DNA of 64,000 nucleotides. It comes from Aquamicrobium sp. (GTDB taxonomy: Bacteria; Pseudomonadota; Alphaproteobacteria; Rhizobiales; Rhizobiaceae). Within the stretch, counting starts at the first letter, position 1; every line of letters begins with the position of its first letter. The translations under genes were made by a program, and so were the position numbers. Location of the stretch: the NCBI RefSeq assembly GCF_023954335.1, contig NZ_JAMLIE010000001.1, forward strand, positions 62,001 to 126,000. The letters run 5' to 3'. The notes beneath the pieces are model-generated. The model did no database searches and was not told where the DNA came from. It was given only the letters and a program-made list of their open reading frames with translations. Positions 16,563 through 24,760 of the stretch are shown here, in pieces.

Positions 16563-17525
16563 TCAATGCATGCGGCGGATGCCGAGGCGGGCCAGCTTGC
16601 GGTGGAGCGTTGCCCGCGAGACGCCGAGCGCCTCGGCCGCGGCCGAGACGTTGCCCTGCGCGCGGGCGAGCGCCCGTTGCAGCACGGCGCGCTCGGCCCC
16701 GTCGAAGCCCTCGCCCCGCGCCCCGCCGAGAAGGTCGGACGCCGGCAGCGGCCGGGCGAAGCTCTCTGGCGTCAGCCCGAGCGCCAGCCGCGCCGAGCGC
16801 GTCGCGCCGATCACGAGGTCGTCGCCGTCGACGGCCAGCAGCGCCGCCGGCGAATTGTCCGGCGTCGGCGCCAGCACCACGCGCGCATGCGGGAAAGCGA
16901 GGCGGAAATTCTCCGCCTCGATCCGGCGCACGGCGTCACCCACCGCGACCGAGATCAGGTGGACGAACCCCTCCGTCAGGTCGGCACGGCAGGAGGAGAC
17001 GTCGAGCGCGGCGGCAAGGTTGCCCTCGTGGTCGTGGATCGGCGCGGTGGTGCACGACATCAGCGTGTTGCGCGAGAAGAAATGCTGGTCGCGATGGACG
17101 GTCAGCATCCGCCCCTCGACGAGGCAGGTGCCGATGCCGTTGGTGCCCTCGCTCTCCTCGCTCCACACCGAGCCGGTCCACAATCCCCATTCGGCAAAGG
17201 TGCGGTCGTCGCCGACCGCCCCGCGCCGCTCCACCGGCACGCCGTCGCGGTCGGCGAGCAGCACGCAGCAGCCCACCCCGCCGACGGCGAGATAGAGCCG
17301 GTCGAGGCTGGCCTGCGCGGCATGGATCAGCGGCTCGATGCGCTGGCGCGCCAGCTTCAATTCGCCCTCGGTCAGCCGCCGGGGCGGCTGGCGCTCGGCC
17401 GGGTCGAGATGGTGCAGCGCCGCCGAGCGGCGCCATGACGCGACGAGCGCCGAACGCGCAGCCTCGTCGGTTTCGATTGCGGCATGCACCCTGTCGGCAT
17501 GCCCGACTGCCACAGTTGCGCTCAT
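16563..17525 (-). CDS. AcoR-like regulator lacking the AAA+ domain
   Basis: The 320-residue protein has a GAF-type sensor region (SWRRSAALHHLDP; RLYLAVGGVGCCVLLADRDG; ESEGTNGIGTCLVEGR, about residues 20-200) and a C-terminal Fis-type helix-turn-helix (GNVSAAAEALGVSRATLHRKLARLGI, about residues 291-316). AcoR-family enhancer-binding proteins normally carry a central AAA+ domain of about 240 residues with GAFTGA and Walker motifs; none is present, so it cannot activate sigma-54 polymerase in the usual way. It presumably controls the downstream dehydrogenase and DUF779 genes. The start at 17525 follows GGGAGGAGCG. Confidence 0.87.
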   Translation of the reverse strand: MSATVAVGHADRVHAAIETDEAARSALVASWRRSAALHHLDPAERQPPRRLTEGELKLARQRIEPLIHAAQASLDRLYLAVGGVGCCVLLADRDGVPVERRGAVGDDRTFAEWGLWTGSVWSEESEGTNGIGTCLVEGRMLTVHRDQHFFSRNTLMSCTTAPIHDHEGNLAAALDVSSCRADLTEGFVHLISVAVGDAVRRIEAENFRLAFPHARVVLAPTPDNSPAALLAVDGDDLVIGATRSARLALGLTPESFARPLPASDLLGGARGEGFDGAERAVLQRALARAQGNVSAAAEALGVSRATLHRKLARLGIRRMH

Positions 17526-17659
17526 TCGCTCCTCCCGGAATGCGCGGCGACTTCTCTGCGGGGGTCTGTCCGGCCGCTCCGTCTCCTCCGGACGGGGCGG
17601 CACGGGGTCATTGTATCCTTCCGGCCAGAACGGTCAATCACCGCCGTCGCCGCGAAGGA

Positions 17660-18946
17660 TCAGGAAGCGGCGACACGAGGTCGGCGGACCGGCCTTCCCG
17701 GCAGCTCGCCCTCGGCGAACAGCCGGATCGTGCCGTACTCGCCGTCATAGCCCGGATCGCGGATCACGCTGCCGGCGCGCAGGCGCGCCACCGCCTCGCC
17801 GAGCAGCGGATCGCAGCGCGCCACGTCCTCGGCCGGCACCGCGCCGAGCAGGTCGAGCTCGGGCCCGAGCGCGGCCAGCGCCTCGCCATAGCGGGCCGCG
17901 ACCGCCTTCGAAGCCGGGCCGACGCCGGCGATCTCGCCGAGAATCTCGGGCAGCGGCACGAGGCTTTCCGTCGTGCCGGCGGTCGCGGGAACCGCCGGCT
18001 CGTCGCGGTCGGCCAGCGCCTCGATGCGATGAGCGACCCCGACGGTGACCGGCCGGCCGCAGACCGGGCAGCGGCCGCCGAGCGCCAGCGTCTCCTTCGG
18101 CGTCAGCCGCACGCTGCAGGCGCGATGGCCGTCCATGTGGTACTTGCCTTCCTCGGGGAAGAACTCGACCGTGCCGACATAGCCGTCCCCCGTCTCCAGC
18201 GCCCTGCGAATGGAAAAATAGTCCGGCTCGCAGGAGAAACGCGTCGCCTCGCGGCCGAGCTTGCCGGGCGAATGGGCGTCGGAATTGGAAACGAGCCGGT
18301 AGCGGTCGAGGAAGGAGAGGCGCCGGTTCATCTCCGGGTCGGAGGACAGGCCCGTCTCGACCGCGAAGATGTGATGGGCCAGGTCGCCATAGCAGTCGTC
18401 GATGGAATCGAAGCCGGATTTCGAGCCGAGCGCGGCGAACCACGGCGTCCAGATATGCGCCGGCACCAGATAGGAGTCCGGTCCCGATTCCAGCGCTATC
18501 TCCAGCAGGTCGCGCGAGTCGAGGCCGAGGATCGGCCGCCCGTCCGAGGCGATGTTGCCGATGCGCGCGAGCTTGCCGGCCAGACGGTCGGCGCTGGCGA
18601 GGTCGGGCGCGTAGATCAGATGGTGCACCTTCCGCGTCTTGTCGCCCTTCTTGTAGATCGTCGAAATCTCGGTCGACAGCATGAAGCGCACCGGCCGCCG
18701 GCAGGCAGGCGGCAGCATGGCGGCGAGCGCGTCCTCGATGTCGGGACGCAGGCGGAACAGCCCGCCATTGTCGGGAACAAGCTTGTCCTTCAGCTCGGCG
18801 AGCCACACGGGATGGACGCAATCGCCGGTGCCGACGACTCCAATACCCTTGCGCGCCGCCCAGAGGTAAAGGTGTTCGAGATCGAGGTCCCGGCTGGTGG
18901 CGCGGGAATGCTTCGAATGGACGTGGAGATCGGCGATGAAGGTCAT
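17660..18946 (-). CDS. EndoQ-type PHP-domain DNA repair endonuclease
   Basis: The 428-residue protein matches the EndoQ family (B. subtilis YqxK-type, archaeal EndoQ), which nicks DNA 5' of deaminated bases such as hypoxanthine and uracil and at abasic sites. The PHP metal site begins DLHVHSKHSRATSRD near residue 6, continues with GIGVVGTGDCVHPVW, LSTEIS, HHIFAVETGLSSDP and SNSDAHSPGKLG. A zinc-finger region follows (GHRACSVRL and CPVCGRPVTVGVAHRIEALADR, about residues 270-316), then a C-terminal helical domain. No UvrD-like helicase is fused or adjacent. It lies 40 bp downstream of the ABC transporter operon on the same strand and may be read through. The start at 18946 begins the PHP domain directly. 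Confidence 0.85.
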   Translation of the reverse strand: MTFIADLHVHSKHSRATSRDLDLEHLYLWAARKGIGVVGTGDCVHPVWLAELKDKLVPDNGGLFRLRPDIEDALAAMLPPACRRPVRFMLSTEISTIYKKGDKTRKVHHLIYAPDLASADRLAGKLARIGNIASDGRPILGLDSRDLLEIALESGPDSYLVPAHIWTPWFAALGSKSGFDSIDDCYGDLAHHIFAVETGLSSDPEMNRRLSFLDRYRLVSNSDAHSPGKLGREATRFSCEPDYFSIRRALETGDGYVGTVEFFPEEGKYHMDGHRACSVRLTPKETLALGGRCPVCGRPVTVGVAHRIEALADRDEPAVPATAGTTESLVPLPEILGEIAGVGPASKAVAARYGEALAALGPELDLLGAVPAEDVARCDPLLGEAVARLRAGSVIRDPGYDGEYGTIRLFAEGELPGRPVRRPRVAAS

Positions 18947-18986
18947 AATGGCTTGATGCCGGCCGATTCTGGCCGGCCCCGCCATC

Positions 18987-19775
18987 CTATGCCCCGGAAG
19001 CAGGAAATGCAAAGCGCGGCGCGGCCGCGACCAGCGCCTGCCCGACCGCCGAGCGCGGGGCGGAAACGATTGTGCCCGCCGGGCCTTCCTCGACGATCCG
19101 CCCCGCCTCCATCACCGCGATGCGGTGCGACACCGCCCGCACCACGGCGAGGTCGTGCGAGATGAACAGGCAGGCGAGGCCGTGCTCGCGCTGGAGCGCG
19201 ACGATCAGCTCGAGGATGCGGCCGCGCACCGCGACGTCGAGCGCAGACACCGCCTCGTCGAACACGATCAGGTCCGGCCGGCTGGCGAGCGCGCGGGCGA
19301 TGGCCAGCCGCTGGCGCTGGCCGCCGGAGATGGCGTGGACCGGACGGGGGCCAAGGTCCGGCGAAAGCCCGACCCGTTCGAGCAGCGCCGCGACCGCCGC
19401 CGGCCTTGCGACGCGCGGCGCGAGCCCGTGGATGCGCAGCGGATCGTCGAGCGCCCGCGCCACCGTCGCGCGCGGGTTGAAGGCGGCGAGCGGGTCCTGG
19501 AACACCATCTGGATGCGCCCGCGCATACGCCGCAGCCGCTCGCCGCGCAGCACCGTCAAATCCTCCCCCGCGAAGGCGATCCGCCCGGCATCCGGCTCGA
19601 TCAGCCGCAGGATGACCCGCGCCAGCGTCGACTTGCCGCAGCCGGACGGCCCGACGAGGCCGAGCGTCTCGCCCGGCGCGACCGACAGCGACACGCCGTC
19701 GAGCGCCACGACGCGGCGGCCGGCCGAGACGAAGGTCTTCGACAGCTCATGGGCGGCGAGAAGCGGCACGTTCAC
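18987..19775 (-). CDS. oligopeptide ABC transporter ATPase (DppF/OppF type)
   Basis: The 262-residue ATPase energises peptide-type import. It has Walker A GPSGCGKST, the Q-loop MVFQDPLAAFNPR, ABC signature ISGGQRQRLAIARAL, Walker B DLIVFDEAVSALD, and switch ISHDLAVV. The GTG start at 19775 follows GGAGGC and overlaps the stop of the small vestigial frame upstream (TCGTGA). The frame extends further upstream but that extension is a shadow of the vestige in another frame. The short C-terminus lacks the long OppF peptide-transport extension. Confidence 0.9.
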   Translation of the reverse strand: MNVPLLAAHELSKTFVSAGRRVVALDGVSLSVAPGETLGLVGPSGCGKSTLARVILRLIEPDAGRIAFAGEDLTVLRGERLRRMRGRIQMVFQDPLAAFNPRATVARALDDPLRIHGLAPRVARPAAVAALLERVGLSPDLGPRPVHAISGGQRQRLAIARALASRPDLIVFDEAVSALDVAVRGRILELIVALQREHGLACLFISHDLAVVRAVSHRIAVMEAGRIVEEGPAGTIVSAPRSAVGQALVAAAPRFAFPASGA

Positions 19776-19927
19776 GATGCCGCCTCCCTGAAGCGCGGCC
19801 CGATCTGCGGCGGCGTGGCGCGGCCCGGCGCGAGCGACGGCGACGCATCCTCGACCGCAGCGATCCGGCGGCCGGCCACGGCGAACGTTTTCGACAATCC
19901 GGCGACAGCGAGAAGCGGCGCGGTCAA
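19772..19927 (-). pseudogene. 51-codon vestige of a duplicated ABC ATPase
   Basis: Between the two ATPase genes an intact small frame begins with TTG at 19927 (overlapping the TGA of the upstream ATPase) and ends with TGA at 19772 (overlapping the GTG of the downstream ATPase). Its first 35 residues, TAPLLAVAGLSKTFAVAGRR and onward, closely resemble the N-terminus of the downstream ATPase (VPLLAAHELSKTFVSAGRR), and the DNA is visibly related too. The Walker A region is gone. It looks like the remains of a tandem duplication whose middle was deleted in frame. Whether it is translated is unknown; it could still serve to couple translation. Confidence 0.75.
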
Positions 19928-20715
19928 CGTACCGCCTCCCCACCGACCAGCGGCGGCGTGTCGAGGCCGATATGGCAGCCGAGCAGCATGCGTGTATAGG
20001 CATCGCGCGGCGCGGCCAGCACCGCTGCGATCGGCCCCGCCTCCACCAGCCGCCCCTGATCGAGAACGCCGACCCGGTCGGCGAAACCGGAGGCCAGCGC
20101 GATGTCGTGGGTGATGAAGACGAGCGTCATCCCCGCCTCCGCCACCAGTTCGTTCAACAGAGCGACAACTTCCGCCTGCACGATGGTGTCGAGCGCGCTG
20201 GTCGGCTCGTCGGCGATCAGCAGCGCCGGCCCGGCGGCGATGGCCGCCGCGATGGCGACGCGCTGGCGCTGGCCGCCGGAAAGCTGGTGCGGAAAGGCGC
20301 GGGCGGCGGCATACGGGTCGGACAGGCGCACCCGCTGGAAGAGGTCGAGCGCATGGCCGCGCGCCGCCGGTCGCGAGAGGCCGAGATGGACCCGCGCCAC
20401 CTCGGCCACCTGCGCGCCGACGCGGCGCACCGGGTTCAAGCTCGCGCCCGCGTCCTGGAACACGAAGCCGATGTCGCGCCCCGGGCGCGGCGGGCGCGTG
20501 AAGCCCGGCCCGTCGATCCGGCCGGCAACGGCGGCGTCGTCCGGCAGCAGGCCGGCCAGCGCCAGCGCCAGCGTCGACTTGCCCGACCCGCTCTCGCCGA
20601 TCACCGCCAGCGTCTCGCCCCGGCCGATGTCGAGGTCGATCCCGGCGAGCGCCGGCAGCGATGACCCGGCATAGAAAACGGCAAGCCCGCGCAAGGTCAC
20701 GAGCGGCGCGCTCAT
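19924..20715 (-). CDS. oligopeptide ABC transporter ATPase (DppD/OppD type)
   Basis: The 263-residue ATPase has Walker A GESGSGKSTLALALAGLLP, Q-loop FVFQDAGASLNPV, signature LSGGQRQRVAIAAAIA, Walker B LLIADEPTSALD and the switch FITHDIALA. The start MSAPLVTLRGLAVF at 20715 overlaps the end of the permease gene upstream (4 bp). It pairs with the DppF-type ATPase downstream to form the heterodimeric motor of the importer. The C-terminus ends in VGGEAVR, where the TGA overlaps the TTG of the vestigial frame. Confidence 0.92.
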   Translation of the reverse strand: MSAPLVTLRGLAVFYAGSSLPALAGIDLDIGRGETLAVIGESGSGKSTLALALAGLLPDDAAVAGRIDGPGFTRPPRPGRDIGFVFQDAGASLNPVRRVGAQVAEVARVHLGLSRPAARGHALDLFQRVRLSDPYAAARAFPHQLSGGQRQRVAIAAAIAAGPALLIADEPTSALDTIVQAEVVALLNELVAEAGMTLVFITHDIALASGFADRVGVLDQGRLVEAGPIAAVLAAPRDAYTRMLLGCHIGLDTPPLVGGEAVR

Positions 20716-21542
20716 GCCCGCACCTTTCGCACGGCCAGCGCCTCGGCCAGCCCTTCGGAGAGAAGGTAGACGCCGAGCACGGTGACGACGAGGCCGAGCC
20801 CCGGCACGATGGACAGGAAGGGCGCGGAGCGCAGCACGTTGCGCCCCTCGGCGATCATCGACCCCCAGGTGACGATGTTGGGGTCGCCGAGGCCGAGGAA
20901 CGACAGCGCCGCCTCGACGAGGATGGCGTTGGCGACGATGACCGAGGCGAGCGCCAGCACCGGCGGCAGCGCGTTGGGCAGCACCTCGCGCAGCGCGATT
21001 TCCGCCGGCCGCATGCCGACGACGCGGGCGGCCGCGACGTAATCGCGCTCGCGGATCGACAGCACTTCGGCCCGCGCCAGCCGCGCCGGCCCGGTCCACG
21101 CGCCGAGCGCGATCGCGAAGACGACGACCGGCAGCGACGCGCCGGCGACGGAAACGAAGGCGAGCGCGAGCAGGAAGCCCGGCACGGTCTGGAACGCTTC
21201 CGTCAGCCGCATCAGCGCCTCGTCGACGAGGCCGCCGGCAAAGCCGGCGACGGTGCCGACGAGCGCGCCGGCCACGGCCGCGACCAGCGCCGTCGCCAGC
21301 CCGACGACGAGCGAGGCGCGCGCGCCGTGAAGGAGGCCCGCCAGCACGTCGCGCCCCAGCCGGTCGGTGCCGAGCGGGAAGGCGGGATCGGCAAGCGGCG
21401 CCACCAGCGCCGGCCCCCTTATCGCCAGCGGATCGCCGGGAAAGAGGTACGGCGCAAGAAGCGCCGCCAGCACCGGCAGCGCCAGCAAGGCGAGGCCGGC
21501 GACGCCCTCGCGGGAGCGGAGAAGGCGGGCAAGGACGCTCAC
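20712..21542 (-). CDS. oligopeptide ABC transporter permease (DppC type)
   Basis: The 276-residue inner membrane protein has an N-terminal helix, the periplasmic PLGTDRLGRDVLAGLLHGAR motif typical of DppC/OppC, and about six membrane helices with the EAA-loop segment AARVVGMRPAEIALREVLPNALPP that contacts the ATPases. The GTG start at 21542 overlaps the TGA of the preceding permease (GTGA). It forms the translocation channel with that partner. Confidence 0.93.
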   Translation of the reverse strand: MSVLARLLRSREGVAGLALLALPVLAALLAPYLFPGDPLAIRGPALVAPLADPAFPLGTDRLGRDVLAGLLHGARASLVVGLATALVAAVAGALVGTVAGFAGGLVDEALMRLTEAFQTVPGFLLALAFVSVAGASLPVVVFAIALGAWTGPARLARAEVLSIRERDYVAAARVVGMRPAEIALREVLPNALPPVLALASVIVANAILVEAALSFLGLGDPNIVTWGSMIAEGRNVLRSAPFLSIVPGLGLVVTVLGVYLLSEGLAEALAVRKVRA

Positions 21543-22528
21543 GACGCCGCCTCGCCCGTGCCGACGCGCGGGTCGAGCGCCGCATAGGCGAGGTCGACCG
21601 CGAGATTGACGAGAACGACCATGACGGCGCTGACGAGGATGATGCCGGCGAGCAGCGGCGCGTCGCGCGCGGCCACCGCCTCCTGCGCCAGCCGGCCGAA
21701 GCCGGGAATGGCGAACACGCTCTCGATGATGACGCTGCCGCCGAGCATCGACGCCGCCTGAAGCCCGAGCATGGTGACAAGCGGCAGAAGCGCGTTGCGC
21801 GCGACGTGGGCGAGCGCGATGCGCAGCCGCCCGAGCCCGCGCGCCCGCGCCGCCAGCGCATAGTCCTGCCGCCACGCCTCGGCCATGCCGGCGCGCATCA
21901 TGCGCAGGAAGAGCGCGAGATAGATCATGGCGAGCGCGGCGACCGGCAGGGCGAGGTGCCAAGCGATGTCGCGGACGCGGGCGAGGCCCGTCTTGCCGGA
22001 AGCGATGGTCTCCAGTCCCGCGGTCGGGAACCAGCGGAGCTGCACGGAAAAGACGACAATCAACACCAGCCCGAGCCAGAAGCCGGGCACGGCGTAGAGC
22101 GCCAGCGAGCCGGTCGAGAGCGCCCGGTCGAGCGCGCTTCCCGGCCGCATGCCGGCGAGGATGCCGAGGCCGGAGCCGAGGGTGAAGGATAGCGCCACCG
22201 CCGATCCCATCAGCCACAGCGTCGCCGGCAGGCGCTCGAGCACGAGGTCGAGCACCGGCCGGCCGAAGGCGAGCGACCAGCCGAGATCGAGCCGCGCCAG
22301 CGAGGTGAGGTAGAGCGCGAGCCGCGCCATGACCGAGCCGTCCAGCCCCCAGTCTTCGCGCAAGGCGGCGACGAGGGCGGGGTCGCCGCCGCCGATGGAG
22401 AGGAGATAGGCGTCGACCGCATCGCCGGGCGCGGCCTCGGTGAGCAGGAACGCCCCGGCGACGACGAGCGCCAGCACCGGGACGGCGGTGAGGACGCGGC
22501 GCCTGAAAAGGCGGAAGGTTCGGCTCAT
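21539..22528 (-). CDS. oligopeptide ABC transporter permease (DppB type)
   Basis: The 329-residue permease begins with RRRVLTAVPVLALVVAGAFLL, the usual DppB/OppB N-terminal helix, followed by PGDAVDAYL and a series of membrane helices with the EAA motif AARARGLGRLRIALAHVARNALLP. It is the first of the coupled permease/ATPase block (overlaps of 4 bp between successive genes). A RIME-like repeat separates it from the substrate-binding protein gene. Confidence 0.93.
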   Translation of the reverse strand: MSRTFRLFRRRVLTAVPVLALVVAGAFLLTEAAPGDAVDAYLLSIGGGDPALVAALREDWGLDGSVMARLALYLTSLARLDLGWSLAFGRPVLDLVLERLPATLWLMGSAVALSFTLGSGLGILAGMRPGSALDRALSTGSLALYAVPGFWLGLVLIVVFSVQLRWFPTAGLETIASGKTGLARVRDIAWHLALPVAALAMIYLALFLRMMRAGMAEAWRQDYALAARARGLGRLRIALAHVARNALLPLVTMLGLQAASMLGGSVIIESVFAIPGFGRLAQEAVAARDAPLLAGIILVSAVMVVLVNLAVDLAYAALDPRVGTGEAAS

Positions 22529-22574
22529 GCCGGTCGAGCCGGGCGACGGCGGGCGGCTTTCCGGTCACGCCGCC

Positions 22575-22705
22575 GCCGCCCCTCATCCGCCCTTCGGGCA
22601 CCTTCTCCCCGTGAACGGGGAGAAGGGGAAGCGGCGAGGTCGCGGCAGCGTCTCCTCTCCCCGTTCACGGGGAGAGGATGCCGGCAGGCAGGTGAGGGGC
22701 GGCGC
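22575..22705. repeat. RIME-like intergenic palindromic element, copy 2
   Basis: The same layout as the element at 5547-5721: outer inverted ends (GCCGCCCCTCATCCG and GGTGAGGGGCGGCGC) and two internal palindromes, CTTCTCCCCG... at 22602-22625 and CCTCTCCCCG... at 22654-22677. It lies within the operon between the substrate-binding protein and permease genes. Stems of this kind in an mRNA can uncouple expression of the upstream binding protein from the downstream permeases. Confidence 0.8.
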
Positions 22706-22795
22706 AGGCGCGCGTGGGTCATGCGCTGCAGGTCGAATTCGAAAGGCGTCTCAATCATGCGCGGCTGGAAGCTCAAGGCGGACGCCGCCAGCCTA

Positions 22796-24409
22796 TCACG
22801 ATTCCAGTTCCGTATCCGCCCAGTTGGAGACGGCCCAGCGCGGATTGTTGGAGACGTTCCGCACCTTGTCGCTGGCCACAGTGGTAAAGCCCCATTCGGC
22901 GACGCTGATGAGCGGCAAGTCCCGCGCCACCAGCCGCTGGAACTCGCGATAGAGCGCCGTCCGCGCCGCCGTGTCGACCGTTTCCGCCGCTTCGTCGATC
23001 AGCGCGTCGAGCGCCGCGTTCTCGTAGCCGCCCTGGTTGGAGAACGGCACGCCGGCCGGCGTTCCGCTCCTGACGAGGATGGTGGTCGAGATCGCCGGGT
23101 CGCCACGGAACACGCTCGGCACCACGGCAAGGTCGAAATCGTGGTCGGTATAGATCGCCTTCTGGTGCGCGGCGGGATCGTTGTTGACGACCGTGGCGTC
23201 GATGCCGATGGCCGCGAGCGCCTGCCGCAGATAATCGCCGAACTGCCGCGTCTCGGTAAAATAGGGAGCCGGCAAAAGACGCACGGAGAAGCGCGTCCCG
23301 TTCGCCCCGCGCGGATAGCCGGCCTCGTCGAGCAGCGCGTTGGCCCTGTCGACGTCGAACGCATAGGTCTCGACATCCGGCTCGTAGAATTCCGGCGCGT
23401 TCTTCGGCACGATGCCGGTCGACGCCTCGGCATGGCCGAGAAAGATGGTGCGCACGACGAAATCGCGGTCGATGGCGTGGGCGATGGCCCGCCGCACGGC
23501 AAGGTCAGCCAGCTCCTCGCGGCGATGGTTGATCTCGACGCCGAGCTGGTAGGTCAGCCCCTCATAGCCTTTCGTGTGGACCGTCAGCCCCTCGACCTTC
23601 GAAATGCGGTCGAGATCGGTCAGCGGCACCTGGCTGAAGGCGGCGAGATGGATCTCCCCGGCCTCCAGCGCGCCGGCGGCGGCCGCGCGGTCGGGCAGGA
23701 CGCGGAAGACGATCTGCTCGAGCTTCGGTTCCCCCTCGCCCCAATAATCGGGGTTGCGTTCGAGAAGATAGTACTCGCCCGGCCGGTGCTCAATGAGCCG
23801 GAACGGCCCGGTGCCGACGAGCTGGTTGTTCAGCGGGCTCGCGGCGATATCGGCTTCGTTCTCGAAGACATGCCTGGCCACCACGCTCGAAACGACCGGC
23901 AGCGCGTTGCGGATCAGCTGGAACGGCGTCGGCTTCGAGAAGCGGAAGATCGCGGTCAGCTCGTCGGGCGTGTCGACGGCTTCGAGATTGGCGAAGACGA
24001 GGCGGCCGAGATTCTGCAACGGCTTCCACACCTTCAGCGCCGAAAAGGCGACATCGGCCGAGGTGAAGGGCGCGCCGTCGTGCCAGCGCACCCCTTCGCG
24101 CAGGCGGAACGTCGCGGACAGCCCGTCATCCGACCCCTCCCACGCCACGGCAAGGCGCGGCGCCAGCCCGTCCGGGCCGTCAAAGGAAGCCTCGGCCAGC
24201 GGCTCGATCACCTTCGAAGCGATGAAGAAGACGCCGTTGGAGGCGACGATGGCCGGGTTGAGGTTGCGCGGCTCGGAATCGGCGGCGACGACCAGCCGGC
24301 CGCCCTCGCCGCCGCCTTGAGCGAGCAGAAGCGAGGGCATCGCCGTCGAGGCGAGAAGAAGCGCGGTTCCCTGAAGGACCGTGCGGCGCGAAAACCGGAA
24401 CGGGATCAT
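22796..24409 (-). CDS. ABC transporter substrate-binding protein, family 5 (peptide/nickel type)
   Basis: The 537-residue periplasmic protein captures the ligand for the importer downstream. It carries a twin-arginine-type signal (RFSRRTVLQGTALLLASTAMPSLLLAQ) and then the family 5 landmarks: LVVAADSEPRNLNPAIVASNGVFF, LAVAWEGSDDGLSATFRLREGVRWHDGAPFTSADV, LVGTGPFRLIEHRPGEYYLLERNPDYW, and VRRAIAHAIDRDFVV. The start at 24409 places the Arg pair near residues 8-9 and excludes an unlikely long extension. The ligand may be a peptide or another small compound; it cannot be told from the sequence. Confidence 0.9.
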   Translation of the reverse strand: MIPFRFSRRTVLQGTALLLASTAMPSLLLAQGGGEGGRLVVAADSEPRNLNPAIVASNGVFFIASKVIEPLAEASFDGPDGLAPRLAVAWEGSDDGLSATFRLREGVRWHDGAPFTSADVAFSALKVWKPLQNLGRLVFANLEAVDTPDELTAIFRFSKPTPFQLIRNALPVVSSVVARHVFENEADIAASPLNNQLVGTGPFRLIEHRPGEYYLLERNPDYWGEGEPKLEQIVFRVLPDRAAAAGALEAGEIHLAAFSQVPLTDLDRISKVEGLTVHTKGYEGLTYQLGVEINHRREELADLAVRRAIAHAIDRDFVVRTIFLGHAEASTGIVPKNAPEFYEPDVETYAFDVDRANALLDEAGYPRGANGTRFSVRLLPAPYFTETRQFGDYLRQALAAIGIDATVVNNDPAAHQKAIYTDHDFDLAVVPSVFRGDPAISTTILVRSGTPAGVPFSNQGGYENAALDALIDEAAETVDTAARTALYREFQRLVARDLPLISVAEWGFTTVASDKVRNVSNNPRWAVSNWADTELES

Positions 24410-24592
24410 CCTCGTGCTCGCTGTCACAGATATGGAAGGCTGCGACCATGAACCCGCCGCGTGGCGCGCGCTAGGTCCACGTCCACTATCCGACAAGGGC
24501 AGGCGAGCGGACAAGGAACGGCATGGCGCGCCCGGCCCCAAGAACGGAAGATCGCACCGCGGGCCAAGAGGCCGGCGCAAAAGGATTCGCCG

Positions 24593-24760
24593 TCAGGGCT
24601 TCGCGGCCGGCTCGCTCTCGTCCCTGTCGTCGAACAGCACCCGCTCGGCCGCGCCGTCGAGGTCCTCGTACTGGCCGCTCCGCACCGCCCACAGGAAGGA
24701 GACGAGCGCCAGCCCGCCGAGGAACAGCGCCACCGGGATCAGGTAGATGAGCATGCTCAT
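24593..24760 (-). CDS. ccoS: cbb3 oxidase maturation protein CcoS
   Basis: This 55-residue protein has one N-terminal membrane helix (LIYLIPVALFLGGLALVSFLWAV) followed by the CcoS signature SGQYEDLDGAAERVLFDD. CcoS is needed for cofactor insertion into cbb3 oxidase. Its ATG overlaps the stop codon of ccoI by 4 bp, completing a ccoGHIS operon. The region from its stop to the substrate-binding protein start (183 bp) shows no feature I recognise. Confidence 0.92.
   Translation of the reverse strand: MSMLIYLIPVALFLGGLALVSFLWAVRSGQYEDLDGAAERVLFDDRDESEPAAKP

Noticed and set aside
18987..20003. Downstream ABC ATPase with a 76-residue N-terminal extension
   Set aside because: The extra residues are translated from the wrong frame of the vestigial duplicate; the GTG at 19775 with GGAGGC gives the family N-terminus.
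18987..24409. Heme ABC importer partner for the heme operon
   Set aside because: The binding protein is family 5 and the permeases are DppB/DppC type with two ATPases; heme importers of the HmuTUV type have a different architecture. Dipeptide-type importers can carry heme in some bacteria, but nothing here indicates that.
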